64,000 nt of DNA, from the NCBI GenBank assembly GCA_963682055.1, contig OY821742.1:14663752-14727751 (forward strand). The letters are read 5' to 3'. The notes beneath the pieces were generated by a model that was not told the DNA's origin, did not search any database, and saw only the letters and a program-made list of their open reading frames with translations. Position numbers and translations under genes: made by a program. This DNA comes from Primula veris (Eukaryota > Streptophyta > Magnoliopsida > Ericales > Primulaceae). Of the stretch, positions 10,629 to 21,324 are shown in pieces (the stretch's first letter is position 1; every line of letters begins with the position of its first letter).

Positions 10629-12242
10629 ATGACGAACACCAACGAAGAAACTCGCCCGGAAGAAGTAGGCACATCGACAAACCAGGAGATCTCAATCCAC
10701 AAAGACGTGTTAGCGCATCTCCTCAACATCAGAGATCACTACGAAGCGCTTCGTGTCGAATCTCGACTCACTGTCTCCAATGTCCAAATAGAACAACAAA
10801 CCGATCATCCCCCTCAGGTCGACGGTCTTGTCGACGAAAACCCTACGGACACGGAGGTGGAATGAGCGCCATCCGCGACTGGGCATGTGGGGACACTATT
10901 GCCAGACAACCGCCATCCCAATAAGGCAGGGCCGAGCTCAAAGGCCCCTCAGCCAGCGGCCTCGGTCAACTCCAGTCCCCAACGAGTTCGTTTTCAAACG
11001 AACGAAACCAACCAGTACGGCCTGACCGACAACCCCATACTAGAACAGGTCGTCCCATATCCACCCCTCCCCCCGCAGATAATTACGCCGTACACTGTGG
11101 AACTACCAACCCCTGTTCGACAAGACAGGACTACGGCCGCACTGGCACGGGCCGCAGAAAAACGTAATGCCCTGCTACAAGCCCAGCTAGGGGCATGCAT
11201 GTCGGCCATGGCGGCGGCCGGCATCACGATACCGCCCATCCAACCGACCAACACGCTAACCGACCCTCGACGTGAAGCGGAAGATTCCGCTTACCGAGCA
11301 GCGATGGCCGAAGCGGGCCGACCTCAGGATACGAGGGTACCCAGACAAGGAGAACCCGTCCCGAGGATAACCCCGACGGTTTACGGTCATCACGGCGTGC
11401 CTCCTTTACCTAACCCCGATAAAGACCCGAACGACTGGAGGAACGGCGAGCATAGGGTCATAGTCGGTTACTATCCCCAACACCCCTATGGGGGATACGC
11501 CCCTCACTACCCGGCACCGGACGAAGCGTTCCAACAGGCTTGGGACGTATGCCAAGAGACTCCGTGTACCGATCAGATAACTCGGTACCGCAATCCTGCG
11601 GGGTTTGTCATCCCCGAATTCAGACTATATGATGGAAGGAGCTGTCCCATCGACCACCTCCGACATTACAAAACAAGGATGGAGTTGTGGAGTGACGACA
11701 GTGCACTGATGTGTAAATTTTTTAAGAACAGCTTGGGTCAAGAAGCATCGTCGTGGTATCATAATCTACCACGGGGATCCATACGAAGCTGGGCTGAGCT
11801 CCTCCGTGCATATTCCACCCGATATGCCGCTCATATGAAGAAGAAGGTTAACATTGAAACCCTTCTGAAAATGGCTATGCTGCCCAATGAGAGGCTTCAA
11901 GACTACTGCATACGCTTCATCGACGTGGCGAACCAGATACCGCAGTACGCCAGTAACATAGCCATCCAGAACTTCATCAATTCTATCCCCAGCGGCTATT
12001 GGGCGAGAAGGAAGTTCATCGGTAAGAACTTTCCAACCACCGACTCCCTTTTGGCTTATTGCACCCACCTTACCGACAAGAATGAAGAGATGCGAGCCCT
12101 TAACCGGGCTCCGCCAAGAAGAGAGACGGTCCGGGAAGCGCAGTTGGCCGCAAGAGGGCCAAGAACAACCAGGGGGAACCAGTCCCCCAATCCAAACGGG
12201 ACAAAGGTCCCGAGGTTCAGCGAAGGGAATACAGACCCGTAG
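10629..12242 (+). pseudogene. gag: gag of Tat element (capsid/nucleocapsid), one stop and one frameshift
   Basis: Translation begins MTNTNEETRPEEVGTSTNQ at 10629. An in-frame TGA at 10863-10865 (probably CGA originally) interrupts it, and the same frame continues to 12242. The capsid core lies at about 11600-12090, with FRLYDGRSCPIDHLRHYKTR, SSWYHNLPRGSIRSWAELL and the LLKMAMLPNERLQDYC segment, typical of plant Ty3/gypsy Retrotrans_gag. Between about 12100 and 12240 the frame that continues into pol changes by one base: in the alternative frame a basic segment runs smoothly into VEPEPKPLRIAYPMPPKPP. The TAG at 12240-12242 is therefore an effect of that shift. Gag would package the RNA in cytoplasmic particles; as it stands it is not made full length. 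Confidence 0.88.
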
Positions 12243-12277
12243 AGCCCGAGCCCAAGCCACTCCGAATCGCCTATCCA

Positions 12278-15200
12278 ATGCCGCCCAAACCACCTCAGCA
12301 AGGTCGTGGGCAAGAAAGGGAACGCCAGAGGCGTTATGAACCGGTCGAGTTGAAGTACACTTTCAACCTGTCTGCCGAAAATATCTTGAAGGATATTTGC
12401 AGAGAAATCTGGTACTCCCGACCCGAACCAATTCGTTCCTCCCCTGATTCCAGAGACACCAAACTCTTCTGCGCCTATCATGAGGATCACGGCCATGTCA
12501 CCGAGCATTGCCGACACATGCGGTGGAAGATGAACGCGTGGGGAGACGCGGGATTCCTCGACAAATTCATCAAAGGTGCTAGGGACAAAGGCAAGCAGCT
12601 AGTCATCGAGGGAACGGACAACCGACAAGGCAAGATGATCCACGTGGTCCACTTGTCAAGACCCAAAAGCACCGGGGGGGATCGATCCCAACAACGGCAG
12701 TTGGCCCACTTTGGGCAAGTAGCTAAAGCTTTGCAGGCGTCGACCTCAAAGCGACAATGCATGTCGCAGAAACACCCGCCCATTTCTTTCTCAGACCTTG
12801 ACGAAGAAGGGGTAATATATCCCCACGGGGACGCCATTAACCTCCGCGTCCAGATTGGTATCGATACGGTCAGCAGAGTGCTTGTTGACCAAGGAGCCTC
12901 TTGTGATATCATGTACAAAGAGCTCTTTGACAAGATGGAGCTCAAATTGCAAGATCTACAGCCCACTGACGTCACACTGATCGGGTTCATCTCTGAGACG
13001 ACTAAGCCGTTGGGAAAGATCGTCCTAAAGGTTACCACGGGATCCGTATCTGTTCCCGTGGAGTTCTTGGTGGTCAATGATAATTCCGACCACAATGCGA
13101 TCTTGGGCCGACCGTGGCTTCATGCTATGCGGGCGATACCTTCCACGTACCACCAGAAGGTGAAATACCCCAATGCCAAGGGTGAGATCGAGACAGCCCG
13201 AGGATGTCAGGAGGACTCAAGACGCTGTGAAGACATCACCGCTACGTTGAAGAGACAACTTGTAGTTGTCGAACAGCCCACAAGCGCAGGGAAGCTGATC
13301 AACCAAATAGCTCGAGCTGAGAGGGTTGTTGAAGAACAAGTCGGAGAAACACTCCGGAAGGTGTATATCCCGGATACGGATGAAGAGCACTACTTCCTCA
13401 TCGGAGATAGCCTTCCTAAAGAGGAATCCAAGGAGTTAGAGGCGTTCCTCTTCAGCAACATCGATAAGTTCGCTTGGAGCCCCAAAGACATGCCCGGTCT
13501 AGATCCGAAGATAGCATGCCATCATCTCAGCGTAAATGCCGAGTACAAGCCCATAGCTCAAAGGAGCCGGAAGGTGTCCGTCCAACACAGATCGGCTATA
13601 ATTGCTGAAGTCCGGAAGTTATTGGCAGCGGGAGCAATACGAGAAGTGTTCTACCCGAAGTGGCTGTCCAACCCGGTCGTCGTCCCAAAGAAGAACGGGA
13701 AGGAAAGAGTCTGTATAGACTTTACCAATCTAAATAAAGCCTGCCTTAGGGATCCATTCCCCCTACCAATGATTGATCAATTGGTGGACGCCACGGCTGG
13801 AGCAGAAAGAATGACTTTCCTCGACGCATACTCGGGATATCATCAAATCCCCCTTGCCCCCGAAGATCAAGAAAAGACTTCATTCATATCACCTCTGGGA
13901 AACTACTGCTATACGGTTATGCCGTTCGGCCTGCGAAACACCGGAGCGACATACCAAAGGATGATAACAAAGGTATGCCATAAGCATATAGGGAAGACAA
14001 TGGAGGTGTACATCGACGACATGGTCGTCAAGAGCGAAAAGGCCACTACACACCTCCAAGACATTAAAGACGTCTTCCAAACGCTGGGCGGGCACAAACT
14101 GAAGCTTAATGCTAGCAAATGTGCGTTCGGCATCAGCAAAGGGAAGTTTTTGGGGCACATGGTCAGCCAAAGAGGAATAGAGGCTAATCCCGACCAGATA
14201 ACGGCTCTGCAAAACCTAGCAGCACCCAAGAATAAGAAGCAGGTGCAAGAGCTCACGGGGATGATGGCCGCACTAAGCAGGTTCATCAGTCGATCTGCAG
14301 ATAAGGGATGACCATTTTTTGAGACCCTCAGGAAGGATAAGAAGTTCGTATGGGATCCGGCATGTGAAGAGTCATTCAACAACCTTAAGGAGTATCTCAG
14401 GACGCCGCCACTACTAGTAAGGCCGAACAAAGAGGATATTCTGGCCTGCTACCTAGCAGTTTCCACTACAGCTGTGAACGCAGTCCTCCTAAGAGAAGAG
14501 GGACGAGAGCAGTTTCCGATATACTTCGTCAGCAAGACTTTGGTCGAGGCCGAAACACGCTACCTACCGTTGGAAAAGTTGTGTTTGGTGTTGATCGTTG
14601 CTACCCGGAAACTACCACACTACTTCATAGCTCATAAATTCCAAGTCTACACGAAGTTCCACGTCAAGGAGTCCCTTCGGCGAACGGATATCAGTGGTCG
14701 GGTGGCGGCATGGGGGGTCGAACTATCCCAATTTCACATCGAATTCGCACCCCGACATGCCATAAAGGGACAAGTGTTGGCTGATTTCGTTGCGGAGTTC
14801 ACTGAAGGTTATGACGAGCCCCTGACCATTTCACCACAGTCGCACTGGGAGATACATGTCGACGGATCGTCCACCAAAGACGGATCGGGAGCGGGCATCG
14901 TCCTCAAGTCCAGAGAAGGGGCGATCATCGAGAAAAGCCTCAAGTTGGGCTTCCGAGCTACTAACAACGAGGCAGAATACGAAGCCATGATCAATGGCAT
15001 GCTCATCGCCCGATCCCTCGGATGCACCCACTTGATCGCTAGCTCTGACTCCATGCTAATCGTCAACCAGGCTACTGGAGAGTACCAAGCCAAGGACGAC
15101 CGAATGATCCTCTACCAAGAGAAAATCCAGAGCATAATGGTCAGTTTCGAACAATACGAACTAATAAGAATCAATCGCACCGAAAACGCACATGCCGATG

Positions 15201-16576
15201 CCTTAGCCACCCTAGCTTCGACATTAACGTTGGCCAACACTCGGACAATCACAGTGGAGCTTTTGGAAGCCCCGAGCATAACTAAAAGGATAGACCGAGT
15301 GACATCAGTACAATACAAGCTAGGATGGATGGACGACATGATTCGGTATTTGCGAAACGGGACGCTCCCGGCAGAAAAGATAAAGGCGTTGAAAATCACA
15401 CGAAAAGCCCCTCGTTTCTGGCTATCTGAGGACGACAAACTGTATAAATCTAGTTACCGAGGACCCCACCTTCTGTGCGTCCGGCCCGAACTGCAACAGC
15501 CTGTCTTGGAAGAGGTCCACGAAGGGTCTTGCGGAGCACACATCAAAGGGCGATCCCTAGCCAACAAGGCGATCACTCAAGGATATTGGTGGCCTTATAT
15601 CAAACGAGATGCAGATGTTTATGTCCAACAATGCGACAAGTGCCAAAGATTCGCCAAAATACCTCGTCTCCCATCATCCATGATGACCCCGGTATCGGCA
15701 CCATGGCCATTCGCACAATGGGCAATTGATATTGTCGGGAAACTTCCCAGAGCGCCCGGCAGCGTGGAGTATCTGATCGTAGCGACGGACTACTTTACCA
15801 AATGGGTAGAGGCTAAGCCTCTCCGGGAAATCAAAGCCAGCAACGTTAAGCAGTTCATCTGGGAGTACATCATCACCAGGTTCGGTATACCGTACGCTAT
15901 TGTCGCCGACAACGGAACCCAGTTCAGAGATGCCAATCTACAGCTGTGGTACGAGGAACTGGGTATCCGGAAGTTCTACTCGATGCCAACATATCCGCAA
16001 GGCAACGGACAAGCTGAAGTGTCAAACCGAACAATACTCGATGGCATCAAGACAACCCTTGAACAAGCAAAGGGGAGGTGGCCCGAGGGGATGCTCAACG
16101 TCTTATGGTCATGCTGAACTACTCCTAAAACGGGCACCAAGGAAACCCCGTTCAGCTTAGCATACGGCGTCGAAGCCGTCATACCAACAGAAATCGGGCT
16201 GTCCACACTCCGAACGACTTTAGTCGAGCAGGGGAATAATGAACAAAGAATGAGAGAGGAACTCGACATGCTAGACGAGAAACGAGAGATAGCAGCCCTT
16301 ACTCTAGCAAAATACCAACAAAGTGTAAAGCAAGCTTATGACAAAAGGGTGAAAGGGCCCAAGGAATTCAAGAAAGGAGAACTGGTATTGCGGCGAGTAA
16401 CAGTATACACCAGAAACGAGATACATGGCAAACTGGGCCCCACTTGAGAAGGCCCATACGAAATCGTCAAAAGAACAAGCCTGGCGACTTACAAGATCAA
16501 AAGCGTTCTATTCGGAAACAGCCGAGGGGAAAAGAATTCTTGGAACGTGACGAATCTTAAGAAGTACTTCATATGA
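12278..16576 (+). pseudogene. pol: pol of Tat element: protease, RT, RNase H, archaeal-type RNase H, integrase; three stops
   Basis: One frame (open from roughly 12150) encodes the full pol order. Seen: a Cys/His motif CAYHEDHGHVTEHC (12471-12512); protease core VLVDQGASCDIMY (about 12880), with Gln in place of the usual residue before Gly; RT motifs LDAYSGYHQIPL (near 13820), MPFGL and YIDDMVVKS (near 14010); RNase H from about 14470; a second RNase H of the archaeal type with HVDGSS (near 14855), NNEAEYEA, ASSDS and NAHADALA; an integrase zinc finger HEGSCGAH...CDKCQRF and DDE core WAIDIVG, ADNGTQF, GNGQAE. Stops TGA at 14309-14311, 16115-16117 and 16445-16447 lie in frame, consistent with CGA, CGA and TGG changed by transitions. 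The natural end is WNVTNLKKYFI at 16576. Confidence 0.92.
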
Positions 16577-17435
16577 ACGGGCTTCCATTACAGGTCACAA
16601 CGTACCTCTACTTTGTCATAACATTATTTTTTTAATTCAGAAGATATTTTGCTATTTATCAAGGATCAGGAATAATGAAAGTCCCCCAACGTAACCGGGG
16701 GCATAAGAAATTCCCAAAATGGCATGTAGCACTATTGCCTAGGAATACTGAAAGTCCCCCAACGTAATCGGGGGCATAAGAAATTCCCAAAATGGCATGT
16801 AGCACTATTGCCTAGGAATACTGAAAGTCTCCCAACGTAACCGGGGGCATAAGATATACCAAAATGGCATGTAGCACTATTGCCTAGGAATACTGAAAGT
16901 CCCCCAACGTAACCGGGGGCATAAGAAACTCCCAAAATGGCATGTAGCACTATTGCCTAGGAATACTGAAAGTCCCCCAACGTAACCGGGGGGATAAGAT
17001 ATCCCAAAATGGCATGTATCAGTATTGCCTAGGAATACTGAAAGTCCCCCAACGTAACCGGGGGCATAAGATATCCCAAAATGGCATGTAGCACTATTGC
17101 CTAGGAATACTGAAAGTCCCCCAACGTAACCGGGGGCATAAGATATCCCAAAATGGCATGTAGCACTATTGCCTATGAATACTGAAAGTCCCCCAACGTA
17201 ACCGGGGGCATAAGATATCCCAAAATGGCATGTAGCACTATTGCCTATGAATACTGAAAGTCCCCCAACGTAACCGGGGGCATGAGAAATTCCAAAACGG
17301 CATGTAGCACTATTGCCCAGGAATACTGAAAGTCCCCCAACGTAACCGGGGGCATATGAAATAATAGTTCAGTCCCACTTATGCAGGTACCAACTCTATC
17401 AAGAAAAAAGGGGGAAACAAGGGAAAATAATTGCT
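16577..17435 (+). repeat. Ten-copy 72/73-bp tandem array downstream of pol
   Basis: The unit begins GTCCCCCAACGTAACCGGGG and recurs at 16681, 16754, 16827, 16899, 16972, 17044, 17116, 17188, 17260 and 17332, i.e. periods of 72 or 73 bp. The rest of the unit is CATAAGATATCCCAAAATGG, then CATGTAGCACTATTGCCTAG, then GAATACTGAAA. Each unit contains CCCCC-AACGTAAC-CGGGGG, able to form a GC hairpin. The array is at the usual place for 3' untranslated tandem repeats in Tat/Ogre-type elements, a known source of satellites. Flanks 16577-16670 and 17360-17435 are ordinary spacer. Confidence 0.95.
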
Positions 17436-17438
17436 AAA

Positions 17439-17702
17439 GCTCACTTTACAGAAGCAATAAAATATCAAACGAAGAAATCAGCAAGGAAAATCAATCCCAT
17501 CAATGGAATATCAATACGATAATAAGAAGATCCGAACACAAGAACAGGGAAATAAAACAAATAGTCCTCGCTCACTTTACAGAAGCAATAAAATATCAAA
17601 CGAAGAAATCAGCAAGGAAAGTCAATCCAATCAATGGAATATCAATACGACAATAAGAAGATCCGAACACAAGAATAAAGAAATGAAACAAATAGTCCTC
17701 GC
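17439..17702 (+). repeat. Two-copy 131-bp tandem repeat
   Basis: CTCACTTTACAGAAGCAATA at 17439 recurs at 17570. The copies stay near identical through AAATATCAAACGAAGAAATC, TCAATGGAATATCAATACGA and AAGATCCGAACACAAGAA. A third degenerate start (CCCACATTACGGAGGCAACA) follows at 17701. It lies between the 72/73-bp array and the 3' end of the antisense genes. Confidence 0.9.
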
Positions 17703-17749
17703 CCACATTACGGAGGCAACAAGGTACAACCAACAATAAAGAAATTGAT

Positions 17750-18385
17750 TTAAGAACTACTACTACATGAGGAGCACGACGGCAATAGACCGAGCTCGAC
17801 CTCTTCGTCATCTGTCGACGTATCCCCATCGGTCTCCTCGCCATCAAAACGCTCCTCAGAGATGAGGGCGTCAAAGTTGGTCGTATGGGTACCAGCGCAG
17901 GACAGCGTCTTAAGCCGTGCGGAGAACTCGGCTCTTTTAGCGATCTCGTGAGCCTCCGAGGCCGCTTTACGGCGAGCATCATCGAAGGGAAGCTTACGAA
18001 TGTCGATCATAGCCGCAGAAGCATCATATCTAGATCGGGACAGACGGAAATACTTCACCAGCATATTGGCTTTGGTAACCAATGATTTTAGTTTACCGAG
18101 GTATTTTTCCTTCACACGCCAATATCGATCTAGACGACGCTCCTGAACCTTAACAACATGCTCGGCACGACGGACGTACTCACGAAAAGAGGATGCCTGT
18201 GTTTTCAATTTGGCCCTAAGTCGGGCACATCGATCGAGCAACTCGACGTTTTTGCTCATTAAAACAATGTAAGGCCAATTGGCATGCCCTTCACAAGCCG
18301 CACCAGATGAGACCTCATCCCGGGAAGCACCGATAGGCCCTAGCCCCAGACTAACAGGGCAAGGAGAACCATCCTGGTGCGACAT
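17750..18385 (-). CDS. Antisense coiled-coil protein with acidic/serine tail (possible last exon of the antisense gene)
   Basis: An open frame of 211 codons from the ATG at 18385 (MSHQDGSPCPVSLGLG). The middle is helical and basic, with many Arg/Lys and heptad-like spacing (VELLDRCARLRAKLKTQ onward). The C-terminus is acidic (EETDGDTSTDDEEVELG) and ends in a Cys/Ser run. Just upstream of the ATG (to about 18405) is a T-rich run and TATATAG followed by GCACATGCC, which could be an intron acceptor in phase with the frame. This may therefore be a terminal exon of the gene at 18530-26715 rather than a separate gene. No known domain is recognised. Confidence 0.55.
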   Translation of the reverse strand: MSHQDGSPCPVSLGLGPIGASRDEVSSGAACEGHANWPYIVLMSKNVELLDRCARLRAKLKTQASSFREYVRRAEHVVKVQERRLDRYWRVKEKYLGKLKSLVTKANMLVKYFRLSRSRYDASAAMIDIRKLPFDDARRKAASEAHEIAKRAEFSARLKTLSCAGTHTTNFDALISEERFDGEETDGDTSTDDEEVELGLLPSCSSCSSSS

Positions 18386-18529
18386 AGTGGCATGTGCCTA
18401 TATAAAAAAAAAATGGGAAAGAAAGGAAGAAATGAATATTCATCAAAAAATAAAGAAAGACAGGGAAGAAGAAAAACGAAGATTTTTATACAAGATACAA
18501 GTACAATGACAAAACAGGCTACTGCACCA

Positions 18530-19123
18530 TTAATCCGACAACCCGTCAACAGACACTGAGGTCTCGACGGCCTCAGCGAAATGAATATCTCGCAACGAGA
18601 CAATTTGCGTCCCCAAACGCTCCCGCACGACCGTATCCACTCGGTTCAAGGCAAACGTGGTCTCAGTTACCCCAGCCATCGCATCAACTATGCGCTCTGC
18701 CCGGGTAACACCACACATGCCTTTTACATGCTCGAGCACCTCTAATGCGCGACTTCGGGCCCAATACGCTTTGGCAAAGGATAGCAACAGGTTCGCGTCC
18801 TCAAAAACGGCCCCTAAAACCAAGTTCAAGCTCGTCACCCGGCCTCGGGAATCATCACGAGAACGCCGAAGCACGCTAAGAAGCTCTTTAGCCTTTCCCT
18901 TATTTGCCGTATAATGGGCGGTCTTCTTGCTGAACTTCTCCCCCAAGTCACGTAATCGAATCGACAAGTTTGCAATATGAATATTCAGACCCTCGATTTC
19001 ACGACGAGCATAATTCAATTCAGAAGTCAGGGACGCCTTAGATCTTTCAAGACCATCTATAACATCGCCCACACTACGACTAGGCGAGGTCCAGACCACC
19101 ATGGCAAGGGGATTGACAGGAAC
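18530..19123 (-). CDS. Antisense coiled-coil exon, probable continuation of the PF04195-type gene
   Basis: The frame is open from 19174 to 18530. The likely start of the coding exon is 19123, directly after an acceptor-like CTTGTCAG, because the previous exon ends at a CAG/GTGTAG donor (19347) in the matching phase. The product is helical: SVGDVIDGLERSKASLTSEL, then REIEGLNIHIANLSIRLRDL, rich in Leu heptads. It ends SVSVDGLSD before TAA. No catalytic motif is seen. The exon chain is inferred from splice-like sites, not from transcripts. Confidence 0.5.
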   Translation of the reverse strand, partial: VPVNPLAMVVWTSPSRSVGDVIDGLERSKASLTSELNYARREIEGLNIHIANLSIRLRDLGEKFSKKTAHYTANKGKAKELLSVLRRSRDDSRGRVTSLNLVLGAVFEDANLLLSFAKAYWARSRALEVLEHVKGMCGVTRAERIVDAMAGVTETTFALNRVDTVVRERLGTQIVSLRDIHFAEAVETSVSVDGLSD

Positions 19124-19804
19124 CTGACAAGATTTTGTTTTCACATCCTTCAAAAGATGACGACCCACAAACAAGGAAATTAACTAGGGAAGCCAAACAG
19201 AAAGACAACAGAACACATATATTATCACTTCAAAAAAGAATCTGTCTAGTTACAAAAGCGGCCCACAACTCGGGTACCAAAAGACCCTACGCTAAGCTAC
19301 ACAAAAAATAACAGCAAAAATACAAGTAAAATGATCAAGGCTACACCTGAGGGGATGCGGGTGGGGGAGTCACATCAGCAGCAGGCCGAGGAGTGGACGG
19401 GGCCGAAACGAAATGGGAAAGGAGCGCTGTTGAAGTCGTCTGCCCTGGCAGCCGGGGGAGCTCCTCGTCCCGAAGATTTGCCCAATCTAAGGGTCTCGGC
19501 GGTGCACCTTGGGGACAGGGGTACACCAATTCCGACCACGCCCGATCCGACACGGGAGCCTTCGCGAAATTGAGAGCGCGAACATGAGCGCAAAAGACAG
19601 AAAAGTTAGCCATCATTGCTAACTTTGCCCGTTCATCTGCTTGCGCTACTTTCAGAGCCGCAACCTCCGATGTTCCGGCCTCCACGTCCTCCGCCATGAG
19701 CAAGTTATCGACCTCCAGTAGGTCGTATTTTTCGACCAGCTGCTCTTTCTCGGCCTCCAGCTTCTCAACTTCCTCAGTCAGGCGTAAGTTGTCTCCCACC
19801 AATT

Positions 19805-21058
19805 TGTTGGCCCCGGTGCGGCTAAACCTTAGAGGGGGGGTGAATAAGGTTTCTAGGCGTTTTTGCGGAATTAAAAATTCTAAGCAACTAACAACCCAAC
19901 TTATGCAATTCTAAGCTTAAGCGTTTAACAAAAGTTAATGAATTGCTAAATTACTAAACGCAAGCAATAAATACGCAAGAATATAAGTTGCGGAAAGTAA
20001 AAGCAAGGGAAGAAAATGACACCGTGATTTATAGAGGTTCGGCAAACGTGCCTACGTCCTCTTCTCGGTACTACCGAGTATTTCACTAAAATGTTTCTTC
20101 CGGATTTTACAAACCCTATCGAGCTCAATCGACGGATTGGCTCACCCTCTACCCGAGGTTCCTACTCTTGATACAAGTGCAAGAGAACACGACTACGAGT
20201 CTACGACTCCCCCTCAATTTATGAGTACCCGAATGAAAAACCTAGAGCTTTTAAGCTTCACTTGCTTACAAAGCCTCTACCCGTTCACTCGCTCACAATT
20301 GAGTTTATAAAACACTCGATACAAATTTTGTTACAAAAATGTAACTACACTCACTATTCTAATTGCTTCTTAAAAAGCTAATTGGTGAGTTGTTGATGAT
20401 GATCGAGCTTGAATCTCTTTCTCTTTTATTTTCCTCTTTCTCGAATATATATGCACCAAAATGGTGATATTAGGGTTTTAATGAGAGGTTGAAGGAAGTT
20501 GATTGGTATTGTGATTGGTTGATTTGGGAGAGAGATTTGGTTGGTATATATATGCCAAACAGTCTGTTTTTCTGTATATGACCGTTGGAAGTGGTTATGG
20601 CTATTTTTCAGTGGTTTAAGCTATTTCCCAGAAATTGCTGAAAAGCTGTTTTCGAAAACTGCAGAAAACGATCGGTCGTTCTCTACAGTCGATCGGTCGT
20701 TTTCAGAAAACGATCGGTCGTTTCTGAGTTTCGACCGGTCGTTTTTTCGACCTGCTCACTGGAATATTTTGGACCAAAAACGATCGGTCGTTTTTGTCCA
20801 GTCGATCGGTCGTCTGTAATTCTGGCAGTTTTTCGGTCTTCTCCGAAAGCTTGTAACTTCTTCGTTTTAGCTCCGATTTTGGTTCCGCTTGAACCTATGG
20901 CTTCGTTATCGAATGCTCTATCATTTAAAGACCTGAAATGTACATTTTCTCTTCTTTGGAAAAGACAAGCATTATATCAATGAAATAGAGAAATAGTAAA
21001 ATCATTAAAACATAATCAAGGTTATAATCAAAATCATTATTGAACTCTAAGTTCAACA
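19805..21058 (-). repeat. 3' LTR of nested gag-only copia element
   Basis: 1254 bp, on the minus strand starting TGTTGAACTTAGAGTTC and ending GGGGCCAACA. Its plus-strand interior holds six CGATCGGTCGT-type motifs at 20669-20815 (see the separate entry). ORFs of 60-92 codons inside occur identically in both LTRs and are not genes. Confidence 0.95.
20664..20815. repeat. Cluster of six CGATCGGTCGT motifs in the LTR
   Basis: Six motifs start near 20669, 20688, 20711, 20735 (as CGACCGGTCGT), 20779 and 20802, alternately preceded by AAAA and GT. Each core contains the palindrome CGATCG or ACCGGT. The same cluster recurs in the other LTR at about 24277-24428. A decayed version with GACCGATCG cores is in the solo LTR at 37575-37657. 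A role as LTR regulatory sites is inference. Confidence 0.7.
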
Positions 21059-21324
21059 ATCTCCCCCATTTTGATTATGACAAACTAATGATGATTTTAC
21101 AAGAAAAATATCTCCTCCATTTAAATAAAACGCATTTCCTCGAAATATATCATTTTTCTCCCCCTTTGGCATTATCAAAATGCAATCAAAAAATATGGGG
21201 TTATGTGAAGGGTTTTTAAAGAAAAACCAAAACATGAAAAATGTTATTATTAAGCATATACCCACACATATATGTAGACATAAAAGAGTAGAGTATACCG
21301 AATATGTGATGGTGAGTCCGCTCG

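Noticed and set aside
12056..15438. Long minus-strand frames opposite gag-pol (up to 202 codons)
   Set aside because: Shadows of the well-identified pol domains on the plus strand; no independent features.
16670..17360. Regular 72/73-bp repeats that might suggest a CRISPR array
   Set aside because: The whole unit is repeated without unique spacers, and it lies in the 3' region of a plant retrotransposon.
20541..20819. 92-codon ORF, identical to one at 24154-24432
   Set aside because: It lies in the two LTRs of the nested copia element and is made of LTR sequence and the CGATCGGTCGT motifs.
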